DNA from: Planctomycetota bacterium
GTDB lineage: Bacteria > Planctomycetota > Planctomycetia > Pirellulales > Lacipirellulaceae
DNA length: 6,451 bases
Direction of reading: 5' to 3'
Assembly: GCA_013151315.1 (NCBI GenBank)
Contig: JAADIN010000006.1
Coordinates: 1 to 6,451, forward strand
In this document: positions 1 to 4,845 of the stretch, one piece after another
How the letters are laid out: the number at the start of each line of letters is the position of its first letter
Numbering within the stretch: the stretch's first letter is position 1
Notes under the pieces: model-generated
Told to the model about the DNA's origin: nothing
Database searches by the model: none
Seen by the model: the letters and a program-made list of their open reading frames with translations, nothing else
Translations under genes and position numbers: made by a program

Positions 1-193
1 GCTTCCCCTCGCCGCGGATGTATTGCTGTGCAGCAATACGCCCCGCTTCGATCGTAGCCGCACTGATCCAGCCGCCCTCCATGGACTGCAAACCGAACTC
101 GCCAAAAACGACTCGGTTGCCTCGGGTCGCACTACCTCTTATACGACCTCTTTGGCTTTTTCGATGCTTGACCCTCTTGGGCATCAGTGCCAT
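1..193 (-). CDS. rplP: 50S ribosomal protein L16, N-terminal part (runs off the left edge)
   Basis: L16 is a large-subunit protein near the peptidyl transferase centre and the A-site tRNA. The 64 codons present read without a stop. They begin MALMPKRVKHRKSQRGR and continue through GNRVVFGEFGLQ, GGWISAATIEAGRIAAQQYI and GEGK, the standard order for the first half of L16 (about 138 residues in total). The ATG at 193-191 is chosen because GAGGA at 206-202 lies 8 bases upstream; a second in-frame ATG follows at 184-182 (MPKRV). The first 62 bases lie inside the end of rpsC in a different frame, and the SD is made of rpsC codons, so the two genes should be translationally coupled. The C-terminal half is outside the window. 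Identification is certain; the exact start is likely. Confidence 0.95.
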   Translation of the reverse strand, partial: MALMPKRVKHRKSQRGRIRGSATRGNRVVFGEFGLQSMEGGWISAATIEAGRIAAQQYIRGEGK

Positions 194-827
194 CGTCTTC
201 GTCCTCGTACATACCTTGATTGACCCAAACCTGGACGCCAATATGCCCTTGAGCAGTCTTGGCCTCCACAAAACCGTAATCGATCTTTGCTCGCAACGTG
301 CTTAGCGGAATCGATCCGGTCAACTGTTTTTCTCGGCGAGCCATTTCGGCTCCACCTAGTCGGCCTGCCAATTGGATCTTGATCCCCTTGGCACCGGCCT
401 CCATGGTTTGCTCCATCGAACGCTTCATCGTCCGTCGGAACCCGGCCCGTTTCACAAGCTGCTCAGCAATATCTTCTGCGACGAGCTGGGCTTGCAATTC
501 AGGTCGTGAAACTTCTTCGATCTTGATGTTGATTCGCCGACCGACGAGCGACTGCAATTCGTCCTGAAGCTGCTCGACCTCCTGCCCCTTGCGACCAATG
601 ATCACGCCAGGCCGAGCGGCAAACAAAATCACTTTGACTTCGTCTCGAGTCCGCTCGATTTCCACTTTGGGAATTCCGGCGAACTTGTATTTTTTGTGTA
701 CGTATTTGCGAATCTTTTGGTCTTCGATCAAGAGATCAGCAAACTCTTTTTTCGAAGCATACCAGCGGCTCTTCCAGCCGAGCATGATGCCGGTGCGAAA
801 ACCGATTGGATTGACTTTTTGGCCCAT
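132..827 (-). CDS. rpsC: 30S ribosomal protein S3
   Basis: S3 is a small-subunit head protein at the mRNA entry channel. The 231 residues start MGQKVNPIGFRTGI, the classic S3 N-terminus. A KH domain follows with the GRKG loop at residues 78-81. Then comes the FRRTMKR segment, whose R131, R132 and K135 match the E. coli residues linked to ribosomal mRNA helicase activity. The C-terminal domain includes GRLGGAEMAR and ends near GVQVWVNQG. After about residue 206 there is a tail with an acidic patch (EDEDD) and then a basic end (KKPKRSYKR). The tail is the part that overlaps rplP. The start follows the rplV stop by 44 bases; a weak GAG lies about 10 bases upstream of the ATG. Complete and confident. 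Confidence 0.98.
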   Translation of the reverse strand: MGQKVNPIGFRTGIMLGWKSRWYASKKEFADLLIEDQKIRKYVHKKYKFAGIPKVEIERTRDEVKVILFAARPGVIIGRKGQEVEQLQDELQSLVGRRINIKIEEVSRPELQAQLVAEDIAEQLVKRAGFRRTMKRSMEQTMEAGAKGIKIQLAGRLGGAEMARREKQLTGSIPLSTLRAKIDYGFVEAKTAQGHIGVQVWVNQGMYEDEDDGTDAQEGQASKKPKRSYKR

Positions 828-849
828 AAATTCGTCTCGATGGTGAAGT

Positions 850-865
850 TCGGCGTGGCCGCCGA
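850..865 (-). repeat. Short inverted repeat between rplV and rpsC
   Basis: The spacer of 44 bases contains TCGGCG facing CGCCGA with a 4-base loop, which gives a 6-bp GC-rich stem in the mRNA. No U-run follows, so it is not an intrinsic terminator. It could protect the mRNA or modulate rpsC translation; that role is inference. Confidence 0.5.
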
Positions 866-871
866 TGCTAA

Positions 872-1198
872 CTATTCGATGGTTACTTTGATATGTGCAA
901 ATCGTTTTTTGATGACGTGTGCCATGCCGCGGGCTCGAGGGCGAACTCGCTTGAACATGGGTCCTCCATCGACTCGGGCGTCGATCACTCGCAGGCCGCC
1001 CAAGTTGGGGGCTCGCAAATCTTCTGCATTTCCTAACGCACTCTTGAGCACCTTTTCTAGCATCCGAGCACCGCGTTGCGGCTGGTATTGCAAGATTGCC
1101 AATGCTTCGTCGACCTTCTTGCCGCGAATCAAAGCGGCAACCGGACGCACCTTGGTGGCGCTAATGCGGGCGTGTCGATGGGTTGCTGTGTATGCCAT
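872..1198 (-). CDS. rplV: 50S ribosomal protein L22
   Basis: L22 binds 23S rRNA and lines the peptide exit tunnel. The 108 residues match the usual length (E. coli 110). Conserved parts are visible in order: HRHARISATKVRPVAALIRG at residues 7-26, the helical LEKVLKSALGNAE, and the extended beta-hairpin GGPMFKRVRPRARGMAHVIKK at about 78-98. That hairpin reaches into the tunnel, where macrolide-resistance mutations fall in other bacteria. The protein ends in the usual short strand HIKVTIE. The gene sits 44 bases after rpsS. Only a weak SD-like GAG is present, about 10 bases upstream of the ATG, and a perfect hairpin lies just before it. Nothing in the protein is unusual. Confidence 0.98.
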   Translation of the reverse strand: MAYTATHRHARISATKVRPVAALIRGKKVDEALAILQYQPQRGARMLEKVLKSALGNAEDLRAPNLGGLRVIDARVDGGPMFKRVRPRARGMAHVIKKRFAHIKVTIE

Positions 1199-1214
1199 TT
1201 TATTGTTACTCGTG

Positions 1215-1232
1215 TGTCGAGCAAGCTCGACA
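1215..1232 (-). repeat. Perfect 8-base inverted repeat between rpsS and rplV
   Basis: TGTCGAGC and GCTCGACA face each other across 2 bases. In practice this is a 7-bp stem with a 4-base loop in the mRNA. It lies 10 bases after the rpsS stop and 16 bases before the rplV ATG. No U-run follows, so a terminator is unlikely. It resembles the other spacers of this operon in placing a stem between adjacent genes, but it lacks the 7-base repetition. Confidence 0.6.
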
Positions 1233-1242
1233 GCTAAATTGC

Positions 1243-1512
1243 TTATTTCTTACTCTTGCCGCCGTGACCGCGGAAATTTCTCGTTGGCGAAAACTCGCCC
1301 AACTTGTGGCCAACCATGTCTTCGGTGATAAAAACCTTCAAGTGGGATTTTCCGTTGTGAACCATGAAGGTGTGGCCGACAAACTCGGGGATAATCGTAC
1401 AAGCACGTGCCCAAGTAGTAATCGGCTCCTTACGGCTCGACATGTTTTGCTTGTCGACCTTTGCGTAAAGCTTCGGATCGACGTAAGGGCCTTTTTTTAG
1501 TGATCGTCCCAT
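1243..1512 (-). CDS. rpsS: 30S ribosomal protein S19
   Basis: S19 sits in the head of the small subunit with S13 and contacts 16S rRNA. The 89 residues are close to the E. coli length of 92. They begin MGRSLKKGPYVD and contain ITTWARACTIIPEFVGHTF and the conserved VGHKLGEFSPTRNFRGHG at about residues 67-84. All are hallmarks of the family. The start is fixed by the conserved N-terminus. No SD lies in the 20 bases upstream of the ATG. The nearest good one (AAGGAG) is 61 bases away, beyond the heptad hairpin that fills the rplB/rpsS spacer. This makes the mode of initiation unusual. Confidence 0.98.
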   Translation of the reverse strand: MGRSLKKGPYVDPKLYAKVDKQNMSSRKEPITTWARACTIIPEFVGHTFMVHNGKSHLKVFITEDMVGHKLGEFSPTRNFRGHGGKSKK

Positions 1513-1519
1513 GGAAGTT

Positions 1520-1575
1520 GTTAGGTGCTAGGCGTTAGGTGTTAGGTAATGACTAACGACTAACGACTAACGACT
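1520..1575 (-). repeat. Facing 7-base repeat arrays in the rplB/rpsS spacer
   Basis: On the plus strand four heptads stand in tandem at 1520-1547 (GTTAGGT, GCTAGGC, GTTAGGT, GTTAGGT). After AAT come three perfect GACTAAC heptads at 1551-1571 and a partial one (GACT). The two halves are complementary over five bases of each heptad (GTTAG with CTAAC). The spacer can therefore fold into a long stem with regular 2-by-2 internal loops and a short loop. The variant heptad GCTAGGC still pairs through a wobble. The array ends 7 bases before the rpsS ATG, and the SD-like AAGGAG at 1579-1574 overlaps its other end. Sequence and layout are seen directly; folding is inferred. Confidence 0.8.
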
Positions 1576-1579
1576 CCTT
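1574..1579 (-). promoter_or_regulatory. Displaced SD-like AAGGAG for rpsS
   Basis: AAGGAG lies 2 bases after the rplB stop codon, and 61 bases upstream of the rpsS ATG. Almost all of the intervening sequence is the heptad hairpin. If the hairpin folds, the SD comes to about 7 unpaired bases from the ATG. There is no other SD candidate near this start. That it works as the rpsS ribosome binding site is inference. Confidence 0.45.
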
Positions 1580-1581
1580 TT

Positions 1582-2436
1582 TTACTTTATTTTCAGTTGC
1601 CCGTAACGTCTTGATTTGCGTCGTCGTACGATGGCTTTGTTTGATGCTTTGCGTCGCTTACGAGTTCCGCCGCCCTTGGCCGGCTTGCCCTCGGGGCTCA
1701 CCGGATGGCGTCCGCCCTTGGTTCGACCTTCGCCACCACCGTGCGGATGATCGACCGGGTTCATCGCCGTGCCGCGTACATGAGGCCGACGTCCCATCCA
1801 TCGCTTGCGTCCTGCTTTGCCGAGCACAATCGCATTGTGGTCGGTATTGCTTGTCGACCCGACGGTTGCCCGGCAAGCCGAAGGAATACGCCGAATCTCG
1901 CCGCTTGGCAACGAGATTTGAGCCCAATCTCCTTCGCGAGCCATCAACGTGGCACTCGTGCCGGCACTTCGACAGAGCACACCGCCGCGGCCTTCTCGTA
2001 ATTCAATATTGTGTATCGTGGTTCCCAGCGGCATGCTCGACAGGGGCAAACAATTGCCCAGCTTGGCGGGTGCGGAACCGCTCATCACCTGATCGCCTTG
2101 AGTCAACCCGTCGGGAGCAATAATGTATCGTTTCTCGCCATCGACATAGTGGAGCAACGCGATTCGTGCCGACCGATTGGGGTCGTATTGAATCGAATCG
2201 ACCTTCGCAGCGATACCATCTTTATTACGGCGAAAATCAATCAGCCGATAACGACGTTTATGTCCACCGCCCCGATGCCGAGACGTAATTTTGCCTTGAT
2301 TGTTACGGCCACCCGTCTTGACGATCGGACGCAGCAAGCTCTTCTCAGGCTTGGCACCCGGCGTAAGCTCGGCAAAGTCACTCACCGTCGCACCGCGACG
2401 GCCTGGCGTAACCGGTTTGTATTTTCGAATACCCAT
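1582..2436 (-). CDS. rplB: 50S ribosomal protein L2
   Basis: L2 is needed for subunit association and peptidyl transferase function. The 284 residues (E. coli 273) start MGIRKYKPVTPGRRGATVSD. The RNA-binding OB-fold part includes GRNNQGKITSRHRGGGHKRR at residues 43-62. The C-terminal domain includes GRKRWMGRRPHVRG and the invariant NPVDHPHGGGEG at 226-237. His230 corresponds to the functionally important E. coli His229. The end is a basic tail (RKRRKASNKAIVRRRKSRR). Start and stop are fixed by family conservation. The ATG has no nearby SD: the 7 bases before it abut a heptad hairpin, and AAGGAG lies on that hairpin's far side, overlapping the rplW stop codon. Confidence 0.98.
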   Translation of the reverse strand: MGIRKYKPVTPGRRGATVSDFAELTPGAKPEKSLLRPIVKTGGRNNQGKITSRHRGGGHKRRYRLIDFRRNKDGIAAKVDSIQYDPNRSARIALLHYVDGEKRYIIAPDGLTQGDQVMSGSAPAKLGNCLPLSSMPLGTTIHNIELREGRGGVLCRSAGTSATLMAREGDWAQISLPSGEIRRIPSACRATVGSTSNTDHNAIVLGKAGRKRWMGRRPHVRGTAMNPVDHPHGGGEGRTKGGRHPVSPEGKPAKGGGTRKRRKASNKAIVRRRKSRRYGQLKIK

Positions 2437-2443
2437 TGTGTAG

Positions 2444-2493
2444 TTGCGGATTGCGGGTCGCGAGCAAAAAAACTCGCAACTCGTAACTCACGA
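2444..2493 (-). repeat. Three-heptad hairpin in the rplW/rplB spacer
   Basis: Plus-strand heptads TTGCGGA, TTGCGGG and TCGCGAG (2444-2464) face CTCGCAA, CTCGTAA and CTCACGA (2473-2493) across the 8-base A-rich loop CAAAAAAA. In the mRNA, pairing allowing wobbles is 7 of 7 in the innermost heptad and 5 of 7 in each of the other two. On the opposite strand it is 6, 7 and 5 of 7, so pairing does not favour one strand. The array fills the spacer except for 7 bases before the rplB ATG and 4 bases after the rplW stop. The layout matches the arrays at 1520-1575 and 3498-3583, but the heptad sequence differs. It is not a convincing terminator: in the mRNA the U-run is in the loop. Confidence 0.8.
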
Positions 2494-2499
2494 CTCCTT
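2494..2499 (-). promoter_or_regulatory. Displaced SD-like AAGGAG for rplB, overlapping the rplW stop
   Basis: The rplW stop codon TAA runs directly into GGAG, forming TAAGGAG. It is 57 bases upstream of the rplB ATG, and 50 of those bases are the heptad hairpin. With the hairpin folded, 7 unpaired bases would separate SD and ATG, a normal spacing. No other SD is seen near the rplB start. Overlap with the stop codon would also suit coupling to rplW. Confidence 0.5.
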
Positions 2500-2812
2500 A
2501 AAACAATTCAATGCGATGCTCGGCGTCGAGCGTCACGATGGCTTTTTTCCAGTCTTTAGTGTAACCAAAACGCATCTTCGTGCGTCGGGGCTTTCCTTTG
2601 CGATTCTGTGTTCGTACCTTCAATACCTTCACTTCGAACAGCTCTTCGACCGCAACCTTCACATCGGCCTTGGTAGCTAAGCGGTTGACTTCGAAGCCAT
2701 AGGCGTTGCAGCGCGTCGAGCGGTGCATTCCTTTTTCGGTAACCAATGGCTTGAGAATCACCTGATGTGGCTCAAGCTTGATACTCGTCGTTTGTGGTAT
2801 ATGTCTTGGCAT
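2498..2812 (-). CDS. rplW: 50S ribosomal protein L23
   Basis: L23 sits at the peptide tunnel exit and docks trigger factor and SRP. The 104 residues match the family length (E. coli 100). Visible landmarks are ILKPLVTEKG at residues 19-28, with Glu26 aligned to the E. coli Glu18 that contacts trigger factor. The middle has ADVKVAVEELFEVKVLKVRT, followed by the basic loop NRKGKPRRTKMRFGYTKDWKKAIVTL. The N-terminus MPRHIPQTTSIKLEPHQ is slightly longer than in E. coli. The gene follows rplD by 19 bases. Upstream of the ATG there is only TTAAAAAAA and two CTAGCCG-type heptads, with no SD, so coupling to rplD is likely. Its TAA stop is part of the displaced SD assigned to rplB. Confidence 0.97.
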   Translation of the reverse strand: MPRHIPQTTSIKLEPHQVILKPLVTEKGMHRSTRCNAYGFEVNRLATKADVKVAVEELFEVKVLKVRTQNRKGKPRRTKMRFGYTKDWKKAIVTLDAEHRIELF

Positions 2813-2820
2813 TTTTTTAA

Positions 2821-2835
2821 GCGGCTAGCGGCTAG
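2821..2835 (-). repeat. Two-copy heptad across the rplD stop codon
   Basis: GCGGCTA is repeated twice in tandem on the plus strand (CTAGCCG type in the mRNA). The second copy contains the rplD TAG stop codon. Unlike the other heptad arrays there is no facing complementary array. Since CTAG is its own complement, the two copies could pair as a small CTAG stem with a CCG loop. The repeat ends 8 bases before the rplW ATG, in the same position relative to a start codon as the other arrays. Confidence 0.6.
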
Positions 2836-3494
2836 GCCTTCGCTCCATTGCTGTTTGCTTTACCCGATGCTGCGGCTCGCTCTTTGAGCTGATCGAGTGC
2901 TTCCGTCGTTATCAACAGGCGACGCGAGGACAACAGGCTTAACGCGTTGAGCTCGTTGGCTGGTGAAACGGTCACGTGCTTGATATTTCGGGCACTTTTG
3001 TAAACATTCGGGGCGTAGTCGGCAGTCGTGATTAACAACGACCCTTCCGAACAGCCCAAATGCTGGAGCACGCCGGCCATGTCGCGTGTCTTGGGTTGAG
3101 CAAATTCGAGCTTGTCGATGACGGTCATCTCGTCATCTCTGATCTTGGAAGCGAGTGCCATTCGCATCGCCAACTGCAGGGCCTTGCGTGGCAAGGAATA
3201 CGAGTAGTCGCGGTTTCGGATGGCGTGGATGTGACCGCCGCCTCGACGAATACCACTACGTCGCGAACCGGCCCGCGCGTTGCCCGTGCCCTTCTGGCGA
3301 TACAATTTCTTGGTCGTACCCGCGACATCGCTGCGCGTTTTGGTCTGGTGCGAGCCCTGCCGTTGATTGGCCTGATACATCACCACGGCATCGTGCAACA
3401 ACTGCTTGTTAATGCGCGGAGCGAAATCGGTCGGCTCCACCGTATAGGTGCCGACTTTCTTTCCTTTTGCATCATGGACCGTGAGCTTGGGCAT
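2832..3494 (-). CDS. rplD: 50S ribosomal protein L4
   Basis: L4 binds 23S rRNA and lines the exit tunnel; in E. coli it also represses its own S10 operon. The 220 residues (E. coli 201) start MPKLTVHDAKGKKVG. The tunnel loop region is clear: TKKLYRQKGTGNARAGSRRS at 61-80, then GGGHIHAIRNRDYSYSLPRK at 85-104. The globular remainder continues through ALQLAMRMALASK and the SRRLLITTEAL segment. The tail after about residue 205 is Ala- and Lys-rich and longer than in E. coli. No SD is seen in the 25 bases before the ATG. That stretch is heptad repeat, with AAGGTG on the far side of the array. Whether L4 autoregulates here cannot be told; no S10-type leader was recognised upstream of rpsJ. Confidence 0.98.
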   Translation of the reverse strand: MPKLTVHDAKGKKVGTYTVEPTDFAPRINKQLLHDAVVMYQANQRQGSHQTKTRSDVAGTTKKLYRQKGTGNARAGSRRSGIRRGGGHIHAIRNRDYSYSLPRKALQLAMRMALASKIRDDEMTVIDKLEFAQPKTRDMAGVLQHLGCSEGSLLITTADYAPNVYKSARNIKHVTVSPANELNALSLLSSRRLLITTEALDQLKERAAASGKANSNGAKA

Positions 3495-3497
3495 ATC

Positions 3498-3583
3498 TTT
3501 AGTCGTTGGTTTTTAGTCGTTAGTCGTTAATAACCTGCAGTAGCCGGCCTTCATCTACTTATGACTAACTACTAATCACTAAC
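3498..3583 (-). repeat. Facing heptad arrays in the rplC/rplD spacer
   Basis: On the plus strand, TTTAGTC-type heptads lie at 3498-3504, 3512-3518 and 3519-3525, the last being GTTAGTC. Three heptads, GACTAAC, TACTAAT and CACTAAC, lie at 3563-3583. GTTAGTC at 3519-3525 is perfectly complementary to GACTAAC at 3563-3569, and the outer heptads pair over about 5 of 7 bases. The enclosed region has its own small inverted repeat, AGTAG at 3539-3543 with CTACT at 3555-3559. The array ends 3 bases before the rplD start and 7 bases after the rplC stop. The heptads are the same type as those at 1551-1571, nearly 2 kb away. Folding is inferred. Confidence 0.75.
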
Positions 3584-3588
3584 ACCTT
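3583..3588 (-). promoter_or_regulatory. Displaced SD-like AAGGTG for rplD
   Basis: AAGGTG lies 2 bases after the rplC stop and about 90 bases upstream of the rplD ATG, with the heptad arrays between. The 25 bases next to the ATG contain no SD. The match is weaker than the AAGGAG at the two sibling spacers. The placement is the same: SD next to the upstream stop, then repeat, then start codon. Confidence 0.35.
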
Positions 3589-3590
3589 CT

Positions 3591-4307
3591 TTACAATTTA
3601 TTGGTTTGTTGAACGATTACGTAGCCGCCGTTGGGGCCGGGGATGGACCCTCGGATGAGCAACAAATTCCTCTCGACATCGATCTTAACGACCTTCTGGT
3701 TGCGAACCGTGCATCGCGTGTTGCCGTATTGCCCTGGCATCCGAACACCCTTGAACAGCCGACTTGGCGAAGCACTGCAACCGGTGCCGCCCATGTGGCG
3801 ATGACATTTCTTGACGCCATGCGTCGCACGTTGGCCGGCAAAGTTGTGACGCTTCATCGCACCCGAGAAGCCACGGCCCTTGCTGGTGCCAGCGATGTCG
3901 ACCGAATCGATTTTTTCGAAAGCGTCGACCTTGACCTGCGAGCCGACTTCGAGCTCGCCGGCGGGACCACGGATTTCGCGAACAAATCGCTTCGGTTCGC
4001 AATCGGGTTTTACGAGAGGGGCGATGCCGGCGGCAGATCGCTTCTTGCCGCGCTTGCTATCGAGTTTTGCAACCTGCCCTCGTTGACTGCGACTGGCGAG
4101 CCGTCGGGGCTTATCAAGATAGCCCAACTGAACGGCTTCGTAGCCATCGCGTTCTGGGGTGCGAATCTGAAGTACGTCGCACGGACCCGCCTCGACGACG
4201 GTCACAGGCACGACTTTACCCGATTCATCATAGACCTGCGTCATCCCGACCTTTCGGCCCAATATCCCGACAGTCGGGCTATCGATAACGCTACCACTTG
4301 TGGCCAT
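3591..4307 (-). CDS. rplC: 50S ribosomal protein L3
   Basis: L3 is an early assembly protein whose long loop approaches the peptidyl transferase centre. The 238 residues (E. coli 209) include GILGRKVGMTQVYDESGKVV at residues 14-33, GTSKGRGFSGAMKRHNF at 140-156, THGVKKCHRH at 162-171, FKGVRMPGQYGN at 185-196 and the C-terminal VERNLLLIRGSIPGP at 211-225. The ATG at 4307 is preferred over an in-frame GTG at 4358. GGGA lies 8 bases before the ATG, and the extra 17 residues resemble no L3 N-terminus. At the position of E. coli Gln150, the residue methylated by PrmB, the aligned residue is Ala179. rplC is separated from rpsJ by 138 bases, the longest spacer in the operon. Confidence 0.96.
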   Translation of the reverse strand: MATSGSVIDSPTVGILGRKVGMTQVYDESGKVVPVTVVEAGPCDVLQIRTPERDGYEAVQLGYLDKPRRLASRSQRGQVAKLDSKRGKKRSAAGIAPLVKPDCEPKRFVREIRGPAGELEVGSQVKVDAFEKIDSVDIAGTSKGRGFSGAMKRHNFAGQRATHGVKKCHRHMGGTGCSASPSRLFKGVRMPGQYGNTRCTVRNQKVVKIDVERNLLLIRGSIPGPNGGYVIVQQTNKL

Positions 4308-4357
4308 GACTACTATCCCAAAAAGATTAACGAAGGACTGTTGCGACGTGGGAGACA

Positions 4358-4371
4358 CTCGCCGTGGCGAG
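4358..4371 (-). repeat. Inverted repeat in the rpsJ/rplC spacer, near rplC
   Basis: CTCGCC faces GGCGAG, giving at least a 5-bp stem with a 4-base loop about 50 bases before the rplC ATG. A second stem lies nearer rpsJ at 4414-4425. Neither is followed by a U-run. No heptad repetition is seen in this spacer of 138 bases, and no convincing internal promoter was found in it. Confidence 0.45.
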
Positions 4372-4413
4372 ACTTACCTACGTAACTTCCGATTGCATAT
4401 ATGTGTGTAATCC

Positions 4414-4425
4414 GCCGCGAGCGGC
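4414..4425 (-). repeat. GC-rich inverted repeat in the rpsJ/rplC spacer, near rpsJ
   Basis: GCCGC and GCGGC face each other across two bases, about 20 bases after the rpsJ stop. This could form a short stem of 4-5 bp. It is followed by GGATTACACACATATATG rather than U-rich sequence, so termination is unlikely. Its role is unknown; it is recorded because it adds structure to the longest spacer of the operon. Confidence 0.35.
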
Positions 4426-4445
4426 CGGAGTTAAATGTAAAACTA

Positions 4446-4769
4446 CTATCCTGCGGTGGCTTTGATTTTAATGTCTACGCCTGCGGGCAGGCTCAACTTA
4501 TTTAGTGCTTCGATCGTTTTGCCCGTCGCCTGAACAATGTCGATGAGACGCTTGTGCGTGCGGATCTCAAATTGCTGACGAGCCTTCTTGTCGACGTGGG
4601 GTCCCGAAAGAACCGTGTATCGCTCGATGCGAGTCGGCAGCGGAATCGGCCCATGAACGAGCGAATTGGTCCGCTTGGCGGTGTCCACAATCTCGGCAGC
4701 ACTCTGGTCCAAAACCGAGTGGTCGTATGCTTCCATCCGAATTCGTATGACTTCCTTCGAAGCAGCCAC
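4446..4769 (-). CDS. rpsJ: 30S ribosomal protein S10
   Basis: S10 is in the small-subunit head and, with NusB, also acts in transcription antitermination. The 107 residues match the family length (E. coli 103). They contain IRIRMEAYDHSVLDQSAAEI at 8-27, GPIPLPTRIERYTVLSGPHV at 40-59, FEIRTHKRLIDI at 67-78 and LPAGVDIKIK at the end. The chosen start is GTG at 4769, giving MAASKEVIRIR. It lies 5 bases after GGGAG, and the product then begins where S10 proteins normally begin. Two in-frame ATGs further upstream (4880 and 4823) would add 37 or 18 residues that look unlike S10. It is the first gene of the operon in this window. The gene before it is not tuf or fusA but an unrelated secreted heme protein, 204 bases away. 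Confidence 0.93.
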   Translation of the reverse strand: MAASKEVIRIRMEAYDHSVLDQSAAEIVDTAKRTNSLVHGPIPLPTRIERYTVLSGPHVDKKARQQFEIRTHKRLIDIVQATGKTIEALNKLSLPAGVDIKIKATAG

Positions 4770-4774
4770 TTGGA

Positions 4775-4779
4775 CTCCC
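4775..4779 (-). promoter_or_regulatory. Shine-Dalgarno GGGAG that fixes the rpsJ GTG start
   Basis: GGGAG is separated by 5 bases (TCCAA) from the GTG at 4769-4767. By contrast the upstream ATG at 4823 has only GTGGG directly abutting it, too close to serve as an SD. This site is the main sequence argument for the GTG start. Confidence 0.65.
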
Positions 4780-4845
4780 AGTTCTTGACGGACCAAAGTT
4801 TCAAAGATCGTAAAGCGTGCCATCCCACGTGGTGGCGAATCGCGG

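Noticed and set aside
132..305. Short plus-strand open frames near the left edge
   Set aside because: They are opposite rpsC and rplP, both of which are certain, and encode nothing recognisable.
1520..1575. CRISPR-like or regulatory direct-repeat array
   Set aside because: Units of 7 bases without spacers, between operon genes, and in facing orientation are not a CRISPR array.
2444..2493. Intrinsic terminator between rplW and rplB
   Set aside because: In the mRNA the U-run is inside the loop, not after the stem, and the genes on both sides belong to one operon.
4308..4358. GTG start for rplC adding 17 residues
   Set aside because: The added residues do not resemble L3, and the internal ATG has an SD-like GGGA at an acceptable distance.
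3606..4385. Plus-strand open frame of 259 codons
   Set aside because: It lies entirely opposite rplC, which is unmistakable on the minus strand. The translation shows no family features, so it is a shadow of rplC codon usage.
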